Below are positions 44,086 to 52,390 of a DNA stretch of 64,000 nucleotides, piece after piece. Both the position numbers and the translations under genes were made by a program. The DNA is from Methanoculleus bourgensis MS2 (GTDB taxonomy: Archaea > Halobacteriota > Methanomicrobia > Methanomicrobiales > Methanoculleaceae), in assembly GCF_000304355.2 (NCBI RefSeq), contig NC_018227.2, forward strand, positions 310,001 through 374,000. The letters run 5' to 3'. The notes under the pieces were generated by a model. The model ran no database searches and had not been told where the DNA came from. It worked only from the letters and a program-made list of their open reading frames with translations. Position 1 is the stretch's first letter, and each line of letters starts with the position of its first letter.

Positions 44086-45256
44086 GGAGCATCCCCTTTA
44101 CGACCGCGCTCCCGAGCCCTTCGCTGATCGTCGCAAGGATCAGGCGCTCGTCCTCCGGGATCGTCTCCCGGGTCCTGCTCGCGACTGCGATGCACCCCAC
44201 CGGCCCGTCATCGCCCGGGATGGGAGCCGCCGCAAACGACCGGATGGTGGGATCATCATGCCCCGGGTATCTCTCCTGAAACCGGTCGACAAACCGGGCA
44301 TCCCCGTCTTTTGCAAGAAGGGTGACCGAGACCTCTGCCGGCCACTCGCTCCCGTCGAACCTGCAGAGCGTGCACTCAACCGGCGCAAGCACCTCTCCGT
44401 GCAGGACCCGCTCCCGGCAGGCCCGGATCATCGCGAGATCCCTCTCCGCGAACAGGGTCTCCGGGTCCCTCCCAATAAGGTCCTCCCGCGCTGCCCCGCC
44501 GCAGAGCCTGACCATGGCATCGTTCACCTCGATGATCCGCCTGCCCGGGTCGGTGAGGATGATCCCGACATCGACGGTATTGAGGATGACACGGAACGTC
44601 TCCTCCGACCGGCGGAGCAGGTTCTCCATCCTCTTCTGCTCCGTCATCCCGGTGACCACCGCACAGTTCATCTCCTGATCCGGGAGGAGGCTTGTCGAGA
44701 GGAGGACCGGGCAGGACGTCCCGTCCCGGCGGATGAACTCGCAGTCCTGGTTCGTGACCGGCGCCGGGTTCCCGGGATACCCGGGCCAGAACGCCGTGAC
44801 ATCAAGAACCTCCCCGTCCGGGTAACCGAGCATCGCGGCGCACTGCCGGTTCATCTCCCCGACTTTCCTGTCGTCAGGCGAGAAGAGGAAGATGCCCGCG
44901 CCCGACGTCTCAAAGATCCCCCGGTACCGGCCCTCCCGCAGACGCAGACGGCCTGCCAGGTGCGACACAACGGCGGCAACGAGAAGGAATACCCCAGCCC
45001 AGACCAGAGCGTTTGCGATCTCCGGCACGCCACCCGGGGAGAGGAGGAGCACCTCCGCGAGGTGGGCGGCGGCAAGCGCCACGGCGATCCCGACGCCCCG
45101 TTCCGGGTGGCGGTAGGCGGCAAGGACGATCGGGATATAGAAGAGGTGTGAGCAGACGACAAACACCCCGGAGGAGAGGCAGTATGCGGTGGTACCGAGT
45201 GCAACCAGCGTTGACGCAATGATGCCGAAAGGGAGAAGGAACTCATTCGGGGACAT
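44072..45256 (-). CDS. Membrane PAS/GAF sensor, N-terminal part of a split histidine kinase
   Basis: 394 codons: three or four membrane helices (residues 7-105), a PAS domain (IFETSGAGIFLFSPDDRKV), a second PAS domain (ILNTVDVGIILTDPGRRIIEVND), and the end of a GAF-like domain (RSFAAAPIPGDDGPVGCIAVASRT). The second PAS runs straight into the GAF remnant, which looks like an in-frame internal deletion. The frame ends GMLLEGT at the point where the kinase core starts in another frame. Repairing one base would give a single kinase of about 630 residues. The ligand is unknown. Confidence 0.85.
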   Translation of the reverse strand: MSPNEFLLPFGIIASTLVALGTTAYCLSSGVFVVCSHLFYIPIVLAAYRHPERGVGIAVALAAAHLAEVLLLSPGGVPEIANALVWAGVFLLVAAVVSHLAGRLRLREGRYRGIFETSGAGIFLFSPDDRKVGEMNRQCAAMLGYPDGEVLDVTAFWPGYPGNPAPVTNQDCEFIRRDGTSCPVLLSTSLLPDQEMNCAVVTGMTEQKRMENLLRRSEETFRVILNTVDVGIILTDPGRRIIEVNDAMVRLCGGAAREDLIGRDPETLFAERDLAMIRACRERVLHGEVLAPVECTLCRFDGSEWPAEVSVTLLAKDGDARFVDRFQERYPGHDDPTIRSFAAAPIPGDDGPVGCIAVASRTRETIPEDERLILATISEGLGSAVVKGMLLEGT

Positions 45257-45429
45257 ACCACCTGGTACGTGACCCCCCCGCCCTCCATCATACTATAGTG
45301 GCCATTAAGGACCGCAATAAACCCTCAGGAACCGGTAGACGCGCCGGTGCGCTGAAACCCGGGAGGAACGGGATCAATGCGCCACCCGCGCATTTTCCCG
45401 ATACCCTTAAGGCATATCCCGGAGAACAT

Positions 45430-45455
45430 GTTGCAGCACATTATGTGCTGGCTAT
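45430..45455 (+). promoter_or_regulatory. Small hairpin upstream of rps15
   Basis: CAGCACA-TTA-TGTGCTG, a perfect 7-bp stem about 120 bases before the ribosomal protein gene. It may be a leader structure or end a short RNA. No T tract follows. Confidence 0.3.
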
Positions 45456-45569
45456 GGTAAGTCCGACGTGCTCCCATGCACTGCCCGCAAGGGCTCGGGA
45501 TTACAGAGATTAGTCAGTTTACGGACTCTTTTCTGGACTTAACATAGTGTATCTAACGGAGGTGTATGA

Positions 45570-46028
45570 ATGGCAAGAATGTACGCTCGGCGTCGCGGAA
45601 CCGCTGGTTCTGTCCGACCCTACCGGAAGGAGGCACCCGAGTGGTCCAACACGGACGCAGCGGAGATCGAGAAGATCATCGTTGAGCTCCGCAAAGACGG
45701 CATGTCGAGCAGCCAGATTGGCCTTGCGTTGCGGGACAAGTACGGTGTCCCCGACGTCAAGCTCGCCACCGGCAAACGCGTGAACGAGATCCTCCGCGAG
45801 AAGGGCCTTGAGTCTGAGATCCCCGAAGACCTGCGCAACCTGATGCAGAAGGCGCTCGGACTGAGGAAACACCTTGCGGAGAACAAGAAGGACGTGCACA
45901 ACGCCCGCCAGCTCCAGATCACCGAATCCAAGGTGCGCAGGCTGGGCAGGTACTACGTAAAGTCTGGTCTGATGCCGAAAGGCTGGACATACAAACCGGA
46001 GACCGCGGAGATCCTGCTCTCCCGTTGA
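45570..46028 (+). CDS. rps15: 30S ribosomal protein S15
   Basis: This 152-residue archaeal/eukaryal-type S15 (eukaryal uS15/S13e form) binds the central domain of 16S rRNA. The long N-terminal extension MARMYARRRGTAGSVRPYRK and the core LRKHLAENKKDVHNARQLQ and ESKVRRLGRYY are characteristic. GGAGGTG lies 6 bases before the ATG. It is the first gene of the rps15, DHH phosphoesterase, pcc1, rps3ae cluster, whose order is kept in many euryarchaea. Confidence 0.97.
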   Translation: MARMYARRRGTAGSVRPYRKEAPEWSNTDAAEIEKIIVELRKDGMSSSQIGLALRDKYGVPDVKLATGKRVNEILREKGLESEIPEDLRNLMQKALGLRKHLAENKKDVHNARQLQITESKVRRLGRYYVKSGLMPKGWTYKPETAEILLSR

Positions 46029-46034
46029 TGACCC

Positions 46035-47252
46035 ATGTCGCTTGACGCCGCTGCTGCCAGCCTCGCCGACCACCTGCTTGAGCAGGAATTTGTGGAGGTG
46101 CTTGCGCACCACGATGCCGACGGCATAGCCGCCGCATCCATTCTCTGCCACGCCATGTTCCGCGAGGGCGGGCGGTTCCGGCTGAGGGTTCGCTCAAGCA
46201 TCACCACGGCCGACGTACCTCGCGACAGCAGCGTGCTTCTCTGCGACTTCGGGTCAGCGCTATCAGACCTCCCCGGCGACGTGATGGTGGTGGACCACCA
46301 TGTGCCCCACTTCGAGGGCGACTACCACGTCAACCCGCGTCTTGCGGGTATCGACGGCGACCGGAACCTCTCGGCTGCCGGTGCGGCATATCTCGTCGCA
46401 CAGCGCATGGGGGATAACCGCGACCTCGCGGGGCTTGTGCTCCTCGGCATCATCGGAGACCGTCAGGAACTCGAGGGGCCGAACCGGGAGATATCCAACG
46501 AAGGCATCGCGAACGGGTTCATCGCACCCCGCCGCGGCCTCCGCCTCCCCGGAAGAGGGCTCGTCGAGCAGCTCGCGCTCGCCGTCAACCCCTATCTCCC
46601 CGGGTTCTCGGGCGCTCCCGAGACCGCCCGGACGCTGGTCGCACAGGTCACCGATGAGGACGACGTGGACTACGAGTCGCTCCTCTCCCGGATCGTCCTT
46701 GCGGCTGCTCCGGAAGCGTCGCTCTCCGCGATCTACGGGATCTGGGGCACCACCTACAGCCTCGGCCGGGAGGTCATCGACGAGGCCGCAAACCTCGCTG
46801 CCGTCGTCGACGCCTGCGGCAAGTCCGGGTCCGGAGACCTCGGCGCATCGCTCTGTCTCCGCTCGTCCCACGCGCTGCAGGAGGCCTGGGAGATCACCGC
46901 CCGCTACCGGCAGGCGGTCATCGCCGGCATCTGCGGGGCACGCCGTCTCGACGATAGGATCGCCCTCTTTGAGGTGGACGACGGGTCCGTGGCAAGCGAT
47001 GTCGCAGACGCCCTCGCAAACGACCTCGTCCAGGACGGCCCCGTCTTCGTCATCGGGCTGAGAGGGGACCACTGCTCCGTGTCGGCACGCTGCCCGCCGG
47101 GCATCGACGTCGACCTCGAGGCACTGATGCGGACGGTTGCGGAAGCGTGCGGCGGTCAGGGTGGCGGACACCACCGGAGAGCCGGCGCCCGGATCGGGGC
47201 AGGGAGTGTGGACCGGTTTAAGCAGGAGCTCCTGGGGGCGATTCCCGCATGA
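46035..47252 (+). CDS. DHH-family phosphoesterase, archaeal RecJ-like
   Basis: A 405-residue DHH/DHHA1 phosphoesterase. Motif I is VLAHHDADGIAAA, motif III is VMVVDHHVPHF, and the C-terminal DHHA1 loop is GGQGGGHHRRAGA. Archaeal RecJ/GAN proteins are single-strand exonucleases; GAN associates with GINS and CMG. This one lies in the translation cluster with S15 and S3ae, where a RecJ-like protein is usually found, so RNA or DNA end trimming are both possible. It begins 6 bases after rps15 and overlaps pcc1 by 4 bases. Confidence 0.88.
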   Translation: MSLDAAAASLADHLLEQEFVEVLAHHDADGIAAASILCHAMFREGGRFRLRVRSSITTADVPRDSSVLLCDFGSALSDLPGDVMVVDHHVPHFEGDYHVNPRLAGIDGDRNLSAAGAAYLVAQRMGDNRDLAGLVLLGIIGDRQELEGPNREISNEGIANGFIAPRRGLRLPGRGLVEQLALAVNPYLPGFSGAPETARTLVAQVTDEDDVDYESLLSRIVLAAAPEASLSAIYGIWGTTYSLGREVIDEAANLAAVVDACGKSGSGDLGASLCLRSSHALQEAWEITARYRQAVIAGICGARRLDDRIALFEVDDGSVASDVADALANDLVQDGPVFVIGLRGDHCSVSARCPPGIDVDLEALMRTVAEACGGQGGGHHRRAGARIGAGSVDRFKQELLGAIPA

Positions 47253-47479
47253 TCAGGGTCGAGGGCATCATCGAGACCCCGCACCGCCACCCCGATTGCG
47301 TGGCAGCGGCACTCGAGCCCGACAACCTCACCCTGATCAGGACCTACCCGACAGAGGGAGGTGTGCGGGCCGAGATCGATGGGACCAGGCTCCGGTCGAT
47401 CATCGCATCGGTGGACGACTACCTTATGAACCTGGCAATAGCGGAGGATGTCTGCACCTCCGCCTCCCGGGGGGTCTGA
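47249..47479 (+). CDS. pcc1: KEOPS complex subunit Pcc1
   Basis: A 76-residue Pcc1, the dimerisation subunit of KEOPS, which makes N6-threonylcarbamoyladenosine at position 37 of ANN-decoding tRNAs. The beta-alpha-beta-beta-alpha pattern is intact: VEGIIETPHRHPDCVAAALEP, VRAEIDGTRLRSIIASVDDY, and MNLAIAEDV at the end. The ATGA overlap with the preceding gene shows coupled translation. Kae1-Bud32 and Cgi121 are not in the window. Confidence 0.9.
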   Translation: MIRVEGIIETPHRHPDCVAAALEPDNLTLIRTYPTEGGVRAEIDGTRLRSIIASVDDYLMNLAIAEDVCTSASRGV

Positions 47480-47532
47480 AGGCGTATTACGGGTCAATTG
47501 GGCTGTAAAACAGATATGAGAGAAGTGATACC

Positions 47533-48126
47533 ATGGCAAAGAAGAAACAGGTTGGAAGAAGGGTGGAAGGCTGGAAGGCCAAGCGGTGGTACCGGGTGTA
47601 CGTGCCCGAAGCCTTCGGCAAAGTTGAGATCGGGGACACCATCTCGGCCGACCCCGAGAACATGGTCGGCCGGATCATGACCGCGACGCTCGGCGAAGTG
47701 GTGCAGGACTACTCAAAGTCCCACATCAAGATGAGGTTTAAGATCAACAATGTGGCCGGGGACTCCGCCTACACCGAGTTCGTCGGTCACGAGGTGACCC
47801 GGGACTACCTGCGGTCGATGGTCAAGCGGCGGGCATCCCGCATCGACACCATCCACCCGGTCATCAGCAAGGACGGCAAACTCCTGCGGGTGACGGTCGT
47901 CTGTCTCACCGTATCGAGGGCCGAGCAGAGTCAGGTCCATGCCGTCAGGCAGGCGATCTCACAGACCCTGACCGCCCGGGCGGCTGAGAGCGATCTCGAG
48001 ACCCTGGTCAAGGATATTGTCTCAGGCGACATGGCCCGGGACATCTTCAAGGTCGTCAAGACGATCTACCCGATCCGCCGGGTCGAGATAACCAAGTCCA
48101 AACTTGAGCAGATCGCGACCGTATAA
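47533..48126 (+). CDS. rps3ae: 30S ribosomal protein S3Ae
   Basis: This 197-residue S3ae (eS1) is an archaeal/eukaryal-specific small-subunit protein near the mRNA exit channel. MAKKKQVGRRVEGWKAKRWY, the KVEIGDTISADPENMVGRI strand and SMVKRRASRIDTIHPVISKDGK are typical. It is the last gene of the cluster that begins with rps15 and is followed by an oligo-T terminator 20 bases downstream. Confidence 0.96.
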   Translation: MAKKKQVGRRVEGWKAKRWYRVYVPEAFGKVEIGDTISADPENMVGRIMTATLGEVVQDYSKSHIKMRFKINNVAGDSAYTEFVGHEVTRDYLRSMVKRRASRIDTIHPVISKDGKLLRVTVVCLTVSRAEQSQVHAVRQAISQTLTARAAESDLETLVKDIVSGDMARDIFKVVKTIYPIRRVEITKSKLEQIATV

Positions 48127-48146
48127 GGCCGGCTGCTCAAACCCTA

Positions 48147-48152
48147 TTTTTT
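48147..48152 (+). terminator. T6 terminator after rps3ae
   Basis: Six T residues 20 bases after the rps3ae stop, just before the repeat array. Confidence 0.6.
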
Positions 48153-48167
48153 CGGATCTGTGTTTTT

Positions 48168-48795
48168 AGCGGAGCGTTTCATCTTATTTTGCGGGTTCTG
48201 GTGCGGATCACCAGCCTCACGCGTGAGGCAATGTTGCACATGCAACGACCTATGCCCCGGGCAGTGGACCGTGGTGGGAATCGCCCTGGGGGTGGGGGCA
48301 GGGGAGGGGGCTCGCCGCCTTCCCGCGCAAGCCGGAGCCGGGGCACAAACAGAGCCATGATTCCCCACCCGCAAAATCGGGGCGGTTTTTATGGGAAATT
48401 TTAGATGTAATGCTCCACTAGTGGACCGTTTCACCTTATGTTGCGGGTCCTGATGCGGGGCGAGCGATCGCCACCTCACGCGAAGACGCGAAGAACGCGA
48501 AGGGGACTCTGCCGCCCAGCAACCGAACTTCGCGGCTTCGCGCCCTTCGCGTGAGATGGTATTGCATGGACAATATTAGATGTAATGCTCCACTAGTGTC
48601 TCGTGTCATCTTATTTTAGGAACTTCTGTCGCATATTGGGACGGGCACTATGATCTCACGCGAAGCCGCGAAGAGCGCGAAGGGGACGATACCGTCCAGC
48701 GACCGAACTTCGCGCTCTTCGCGTGCTTCCGCGTGCGGCCATTGGCGAGTCGCCCCACACACCCTCAAAAAAGGTGACTGAATGCACTCAAGGAT
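48168..48795. repeat. Array of three tandem palindromic repeat units
   Basis: Unit 1 (about 48168-48421) has the GC-rich interior. Unit 2 (48418-48596, 179 bases) has the CGCGAAG-hairpin interior. Unit 3 (48593 to about 48791) is a diverged hairpin type. Adjacent units share a CTAG (48418-48421 and 48593-48596). Unit 2 is the reverse complement of the unit at 54842-55020 with about two differences. The array fills the gap after rps3ae, and no gene is seen in it. Confidence 0.85.
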
Positions 48796-48870
48796 CGCCC
48801 ACGATCCCCGCACGATGGGTATATGCCCTATGACCGGCATACCTCCGCCCGGGAGACTACAGGAGAAGTG

Positions 48871-49320
48871 ATGACCATGACCGTCTACCAGCGGACCAGG
48901 GGTGCGCGGCGGGCTGGGCCGGTTGTCCTCTGTCCCGGGGCCCCGGAAGAGCAGCAGATGATGGCCCGCGGGATCATCAGGAGGATGCTTGTCCAGTTCC
49001 ACCGGGAGTGGACCGCTCTCCGGGAGAGCGAGAGCGGTGAGGCCTGGGTCACGACCGCAAACGCGCTGCTCGACCGGTATTCGCACCAGCTCTACGATAT
49101 CGTCTGCGACACAGAAGCGATCGTCGGAGAAGACCTCGCGGTGGAGATCCGGTGTCTCTCTGCCGATATGATCAAGACAACCAATATCCTCATCATGATC
49201 GGTTGTGAGGAGGAGTGCCGCGAGCGCGGCGACACCCTCGCGAAGGAGGCGCTCCGCTACGCTGAACGGTGCCTGGTGAAGCTCGCGGGCCGGCGCGAGC
49301 GGGAAGAGGAGACCCGGTGA
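48871..49320 (+). CDS. Uncharacterised helical protein
   Basis: A 149-residue soluble, mostly helical protein of unknown family. The ATG at 48871 is preferred over one at 48823 because AGGAG lies 5 bases upstream. It has no membrane segment. The conserved-looking parts are QQMMARGIIRRMLVQFHREW, LLDRYSHQLYDIVCDTEAIV and MIKTTNILIMIGCEEECRER; three or four Cys residues are scattered. It lies alone between the repeat array and apgM, 50 bases upstream of apgM on the same strand, and may be cotranscribed with it. Confidence 0.6.
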   Translation: MTMTVYQRTRGARRAGPVVLCPGAPEEQQMMARGIIRRMLVQFHREWTALRESESGEAWVTTANALLDRYSHQLYDIVCDTEAIVGEDLAVEIRCLSADMIKTTNILIMIGCEEECRERGDTLAKEALRYAERCLVKLAGRREREEETR

Positions 49321-49370
49321 CCCTGCCTCACCGGGAAGAATAATCTGGTTCTGGATCGCACCTCTTCTCG

Positions 49371-50606
49371 ATGATTGCAGAGAAGGTGCTCTTCCTGGTA
49401 CTGGACGGGATATCCGACCGTCCCTGTGAAGCACTCAACGGACAGACCCCGCTTTCAGCCGCACGGACCCCGGTCCTCGACCGGTTGGCGGCAGAGGGCG
49501 TATGCGGGATCATGGATACCGTCGCTCCCGGTATACGGCCGGGGTCGGATACCTCCCACCTCGCCCTGCTCGGCTACCCGCCGCAGGACTACTACACCGG
49601 CCGCGGCCCGCTCGAGGCCGAGGGGACCAGCATCCACATGACCGCCGGGATGATCGGGTTCCGGTGCAACTTTGCCACCGTTGGCGGGGACGGTCTCATC
49701 ACCGACCGCCGTGCCGGGCGGATATCAGGGACCGGACCGCTCTCAGAGGCGATCCGTGAGGGCGTGGACCTCTCGGCGCTCGGCGTCGGGTTCAGGTTCG
49801 AGTCGGGCGCCGGTCACCGGGCCGCCCTCGCTCTCACCGGGGAGGGGCTCGGTGACGCCGTCTCGTCCAACGACCCGAAGAAAGAGGGGGCACGACCGCT
49901 CACGATCCAGGCCTGCTCCGACGACCCTGCCGATGAAAAGACCGCCCGTGCCTGCAACGAGTTCATCCGCCAGTCGGCTGAGATCCTCGCCCGCCACCCC
50001 TTAAACGCGCAGAGGTTGGAAGAGGGGCTGCCCCCCGCAAACCTCCTCCTGATCAGGGGCGCAGGAAAGATGGGCGCGTTCCCCCCGTTCCAGGAACGTT
50101 ATGGGCTCTCCGGAAGCGTCATCTCCGCGGCCACCCTCATCTCGGGTATCGGGAAGGTCGTGGGGCTCGAGCATATCCCGGTGCCGGGGACGACCGGGTC
50201 GGTCGACTCCGACCTGGACGCCAAGGTGAAGGCGACGCTTGGGGAACTTGAGCGGAAAGACTTTGTCCTGATGAACATCAAGGGCGCAGACGAGGCAGGC
50301 CACGACGGGAAAGCGATAGAGAAGCGGGACTTCATCGAGGTCATCGACGCGGCACTCGAGCCGCTGCTCGCGCTTTCGGATACCCTGATCGTCATCTGCG
50401 CCGACCACAGCACCCCCTGCTCGGTCAGGGATCACAGCGCCGACCCGGTGCCGGTCGTCATCAGGGGTCCGGGGGTCAGGGTGGACCCGACGGTCCGGTT
50501 CGATGAGGTCTCGTGTGCGCAAGGAGGCCTCAACCGCATCCGGGGTTGCGACATCATGCCGATTATCCTCGATCTAATTAATAAGAGTCATAAGTATGGC
50601 GCATGA
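49371..50606 (+). CDS. apgM: Archaeal cofactor-independent phosphoglycerate mutase
   Basis: A 411-residue ApgM of the alkaline-phosphatase superfamily that interconverts 3- and 2-phosphoglycerate for gluconeogenesis or glycolysis. The metal-site segments are LVLDGISDRP at the N terminus and GIRPGSDTSHLALLGYPP with the nucleophilic Ser. NIKGADEAGHDGKAIEKRDFIE and VICADHSTPCSVRDHSADPVP form the second metal cluster. The length is typical of the archaeal family (about 400-410). The next gene begins 17 bases downstream. Confidence 0.94.
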   Translation: MIAEKVLFLVLDGISDRPCEALNGQTPLSAARTPVLDRLAAEGVCGIMDTVAPGIRPGSDTSHLALLGYPPQDYYTGRGPLEAEGTSIHMTAGMIGFRCNFATVGGDGLITDRRAGRISGTGPLSEAIREGVDLSALGVGFRFESGAGHRAALALTGEGLGDAVSSNDPKKEGARPLTIQACSDDPADEKTARACNEFIRQSAEILARHPLNAQRLEEGLPPANLLLIRGAGKMGAFPPFQERYGLSGSVISAATLISGIGKVVGLEHIPVPGTTGSVDSDLDAKVKATLGELERKDFVLMNIKGADEAGHDGKAIEKRDFIEVIDAALEPLLALSDTLIVICADHSTPCSVRDHSADPVPVVIRGPGVRVDPTVRFDEVSCAQGGLNRIRGCDIMPIILDLINKSHKYGA

Positions 50607-50622
50607 AGAATATAGCAGGTAA

Positions 50623-51471
50623 ATGGAATCGACAGGAGACCACGACAGGTTCAGGGGCTGCACCCTCCCGGACAATACCGAACTCCAGGAGAGGACACTC
50701 AAGACCGATCAGGACATCGTCATCGGGGACCGGTGCCGGATCGATTACGGCCTTTTGGGCAAAGAGATCGTGGTCTGTGAATTTTGCAAGATCAACGGAG
50801 ACATCAACGCGAGCGCGGACGCGAGGATAGACAACTGGTGCGAGATCGGCGGCGACGTCGTCGTGGAGGAGGACGCCTACCTCGGCGAGGGAGTGAAGAT
50901 CCAGGGTAAACTGGTCGTCAAAGGCGACCTCGATATCGGGGACAACGTCCAGATCGAGCGCGGGTTTGAGGCGAAAGGCTGGATCTCCATCCGAAACCCG
51001 ATGCCGGTCATCATCTACATCATGATGTACCTCGTGGCCGTCCTCGGGATCGAGAAGGAGGACGAACTGGACGCCGTCCTCGAGAAACTCTTCGGCGATG
51101 ATGAGACACCGGCCGGGACGCCGCTGATGATCCCGGCCGGCGCCGTCCTCGATATGCAGACCTTCTCGGTGCCTGAGAAGATGACCGTCGGGTCCGGATG
51201 CCGGCTGCACGGGAACATCCGCGCCGGGTCGATCGTGGTCCGGGAGGGGACGACGATCTTCGGGAGTCTCCATGTGCGGGAGGGTGCGAGCATCGCCCGG
51301 GGATCGGTCATCCACGGCGACGTCCAGAGCGACGGCGATGTAAAGATCGAGCAGGGGGCGCATATCCTCGGGAACGTCTCCTGCCGGGGCCTCACCCTGC
51401 ACGAGGATGCCCGTGTGGACGGGGTCATCCGGGCGCCGGGCGGCCTGAAGATTGAGAGGCGAGAGAAATGA
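50623..51471 (+). CDS. Polymer-forming (bactofilin-like beta-helix) protein
   Basis: A 282-residue protein dominated by two beta-helix arrays with hexapeptide-like turns: GDRCRID, GDINASADARIDNWCEIGG to IGDNVQIE in the first half, and GSGCRLHGNIRAGSIVVRE to EQGAHILGNVSCRGLTLHE in the second. Between them is a segment with one hydrophobic stretch (PVIIYIMMYLVAVLGI, near 127-142) that may touch the membrane. It resembles the polymer-forming cytoskeletal family, but a role in filaments is untested here. It overlaps the next gene by 4 bases (ATGA). Confidence 0.72.
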   Translation: MESTGDHDRFRGCTLPDNTELQERTLKTDQDIVIGDRCRIDYGLLGKEIVVCEFCKINGDINASADARIDNWCEIGGDVVVEEDAYLGEGVKIQGKLVVKGDLDIGDNVQIERGFEAKGWISIRNPMPVIIYIMMYLVAVLGIEKEDELDAVLEKLFGDDETPAGTPLMIPAGAVLDMQTFSVPEKMTVGSGCRLHGNIRAGSIVVREGTTIFGSLHVREGASIARGSVIHGDVQSDGDVKIEQGAHILGNVSCRGLTLHEDARVDGVIRAPGGLKIERREK

Positions 51472-52304
51472 AGGTTACAGATATCCTTGAGGTCGACGGA
51501 TGCCGGTTGGTCGAGCCGTCGTTTGCGGAACTGACGATGGACTCCTATACTGCCCTTCTGCTGCGGGCGATGGCGGATGAGGCCCGCTTCTTGGTCGACG
51601 ATGAGGAGGAGCCGCTCGCGCTCGCGCTGCACGATGAATCAGGGTGGCACGCCGTCTCGTTCCTCTTCCGGGACCCGACACTCGCTGCGATCGAGTGCTT
51701 TGAGGAGGTCGGCGGCGACATCTATCAGGAGAGCCGGGCGGCGTGGCTCTCGGCGGTCCGTGAATACTACAGCCTCGATATCTGCAAAAACGTCCTCCCG
51801 GCACTCGAAGACCTCCCGCCCGACCGGGAAGGAAAGATCCGCGACCTCATCGGCGAAGTCTGGGGCGACCGGCCGGGGACCCTCTGCCTCGACTGCTGCT
51901 GCGGGTCAGGTGTCGGCACCGCGGCCCTCCGGGTCTCCGGGATGCAGACGCTCGCCTACGACAACGACCCGGCGCTCCTCGCGCTCGGTCTCTCCCGGGG
52001 CCGCCTCGCGCCCGCCGATACAATGTGCATCGACGCACGGGAGGCGTCCCGTTACATTGCGCCGGCGCCCCTCGGGGCCATCTTCATGGCCGGGGAGATC
52101 TACTCCTACAACGCAGACCTCTGGGAGCCGATCGTCACAGAGCTGCTCGCCCTCACCGATGAGGCCCTGATCACCGTCGGGACCGAGCCCGAAGCAGCCC
52201 TGGTGGAGGGGTGGTGCACCGGGCAGGGGCGGGATGTCCGGGTCTTTGAGAACCGGCGTGACCCCATCTACGATCGATGGTGCTGCGTCGCGCGACGGGC
52301 ATGA
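51468..52304 (+). CDS. SAM-dependent methyltransferase-like protein
   Basis: A 278-residue protein. Residues 1-125 form an uncharacterised N-terminal region. Residues 140-278 look like a class I methyltransferase fold: the SAM-binding motif I is TLCLDCCCGSGVGTAAL near 138-154, motif II is TLAYDNDPALL, and motif IV is near APLGAIFMAGEIYSYN. Three consecutive Cys residues replace the usual D-x-G-x-G start (LDCCCGSG), which is odd. The substrate is unknown. It is coupled to the polymer-forming gene by ATGA overlap. Confidence 0.72.
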   Translation: MKVTDILEVDGCRLVEPSFAELTMDSYTALLLRAMADEARFLVDDEEEPLALALHDESGWHAVSFLFRDPTLAAIECFEEVGGDIYQESRAAWLSAVREYYSLDICKNVLPALEDLPPDREGKIRDLIGEVWGDRPGTLCLDCCCGSGVGTAALRVSGMQTLAYDNDPALLALGLSRGRLAPADTMCIDAREASRYIAPAPLGAIFMAGEIYSYNADLWEPIVTELLALTDEALITVGTEPEAALVEGWCTGQGRDVRVFENRRDPIYDRWCCVARRA

Positions 52305-52326
52305 TTTTAGCCTACAATCGGGCCAA

Positions 52327-52335
52327 TATATAAAT
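52327..52335 (+). promoter_or_regulatory. TATA box of the MFS gene
   Basis: TATATAAAT, about 60 bases before the ATG at 52391. The surrounding 60 bases are AT-rich. Confidence 0.55.
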
Positions 52336-52390
52336 CAAAATATATTCAACATATTTTACCGGATCTCTCTTTCAAAACGGTGTACTATTC

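Noticed and set aside
48168-48795. CRISPR array
   Set aside because: Units are about 179 bases, palindromic, mosaic and joined without unique spacers. That is not a CRISPR pattern, and no cas genes are near.
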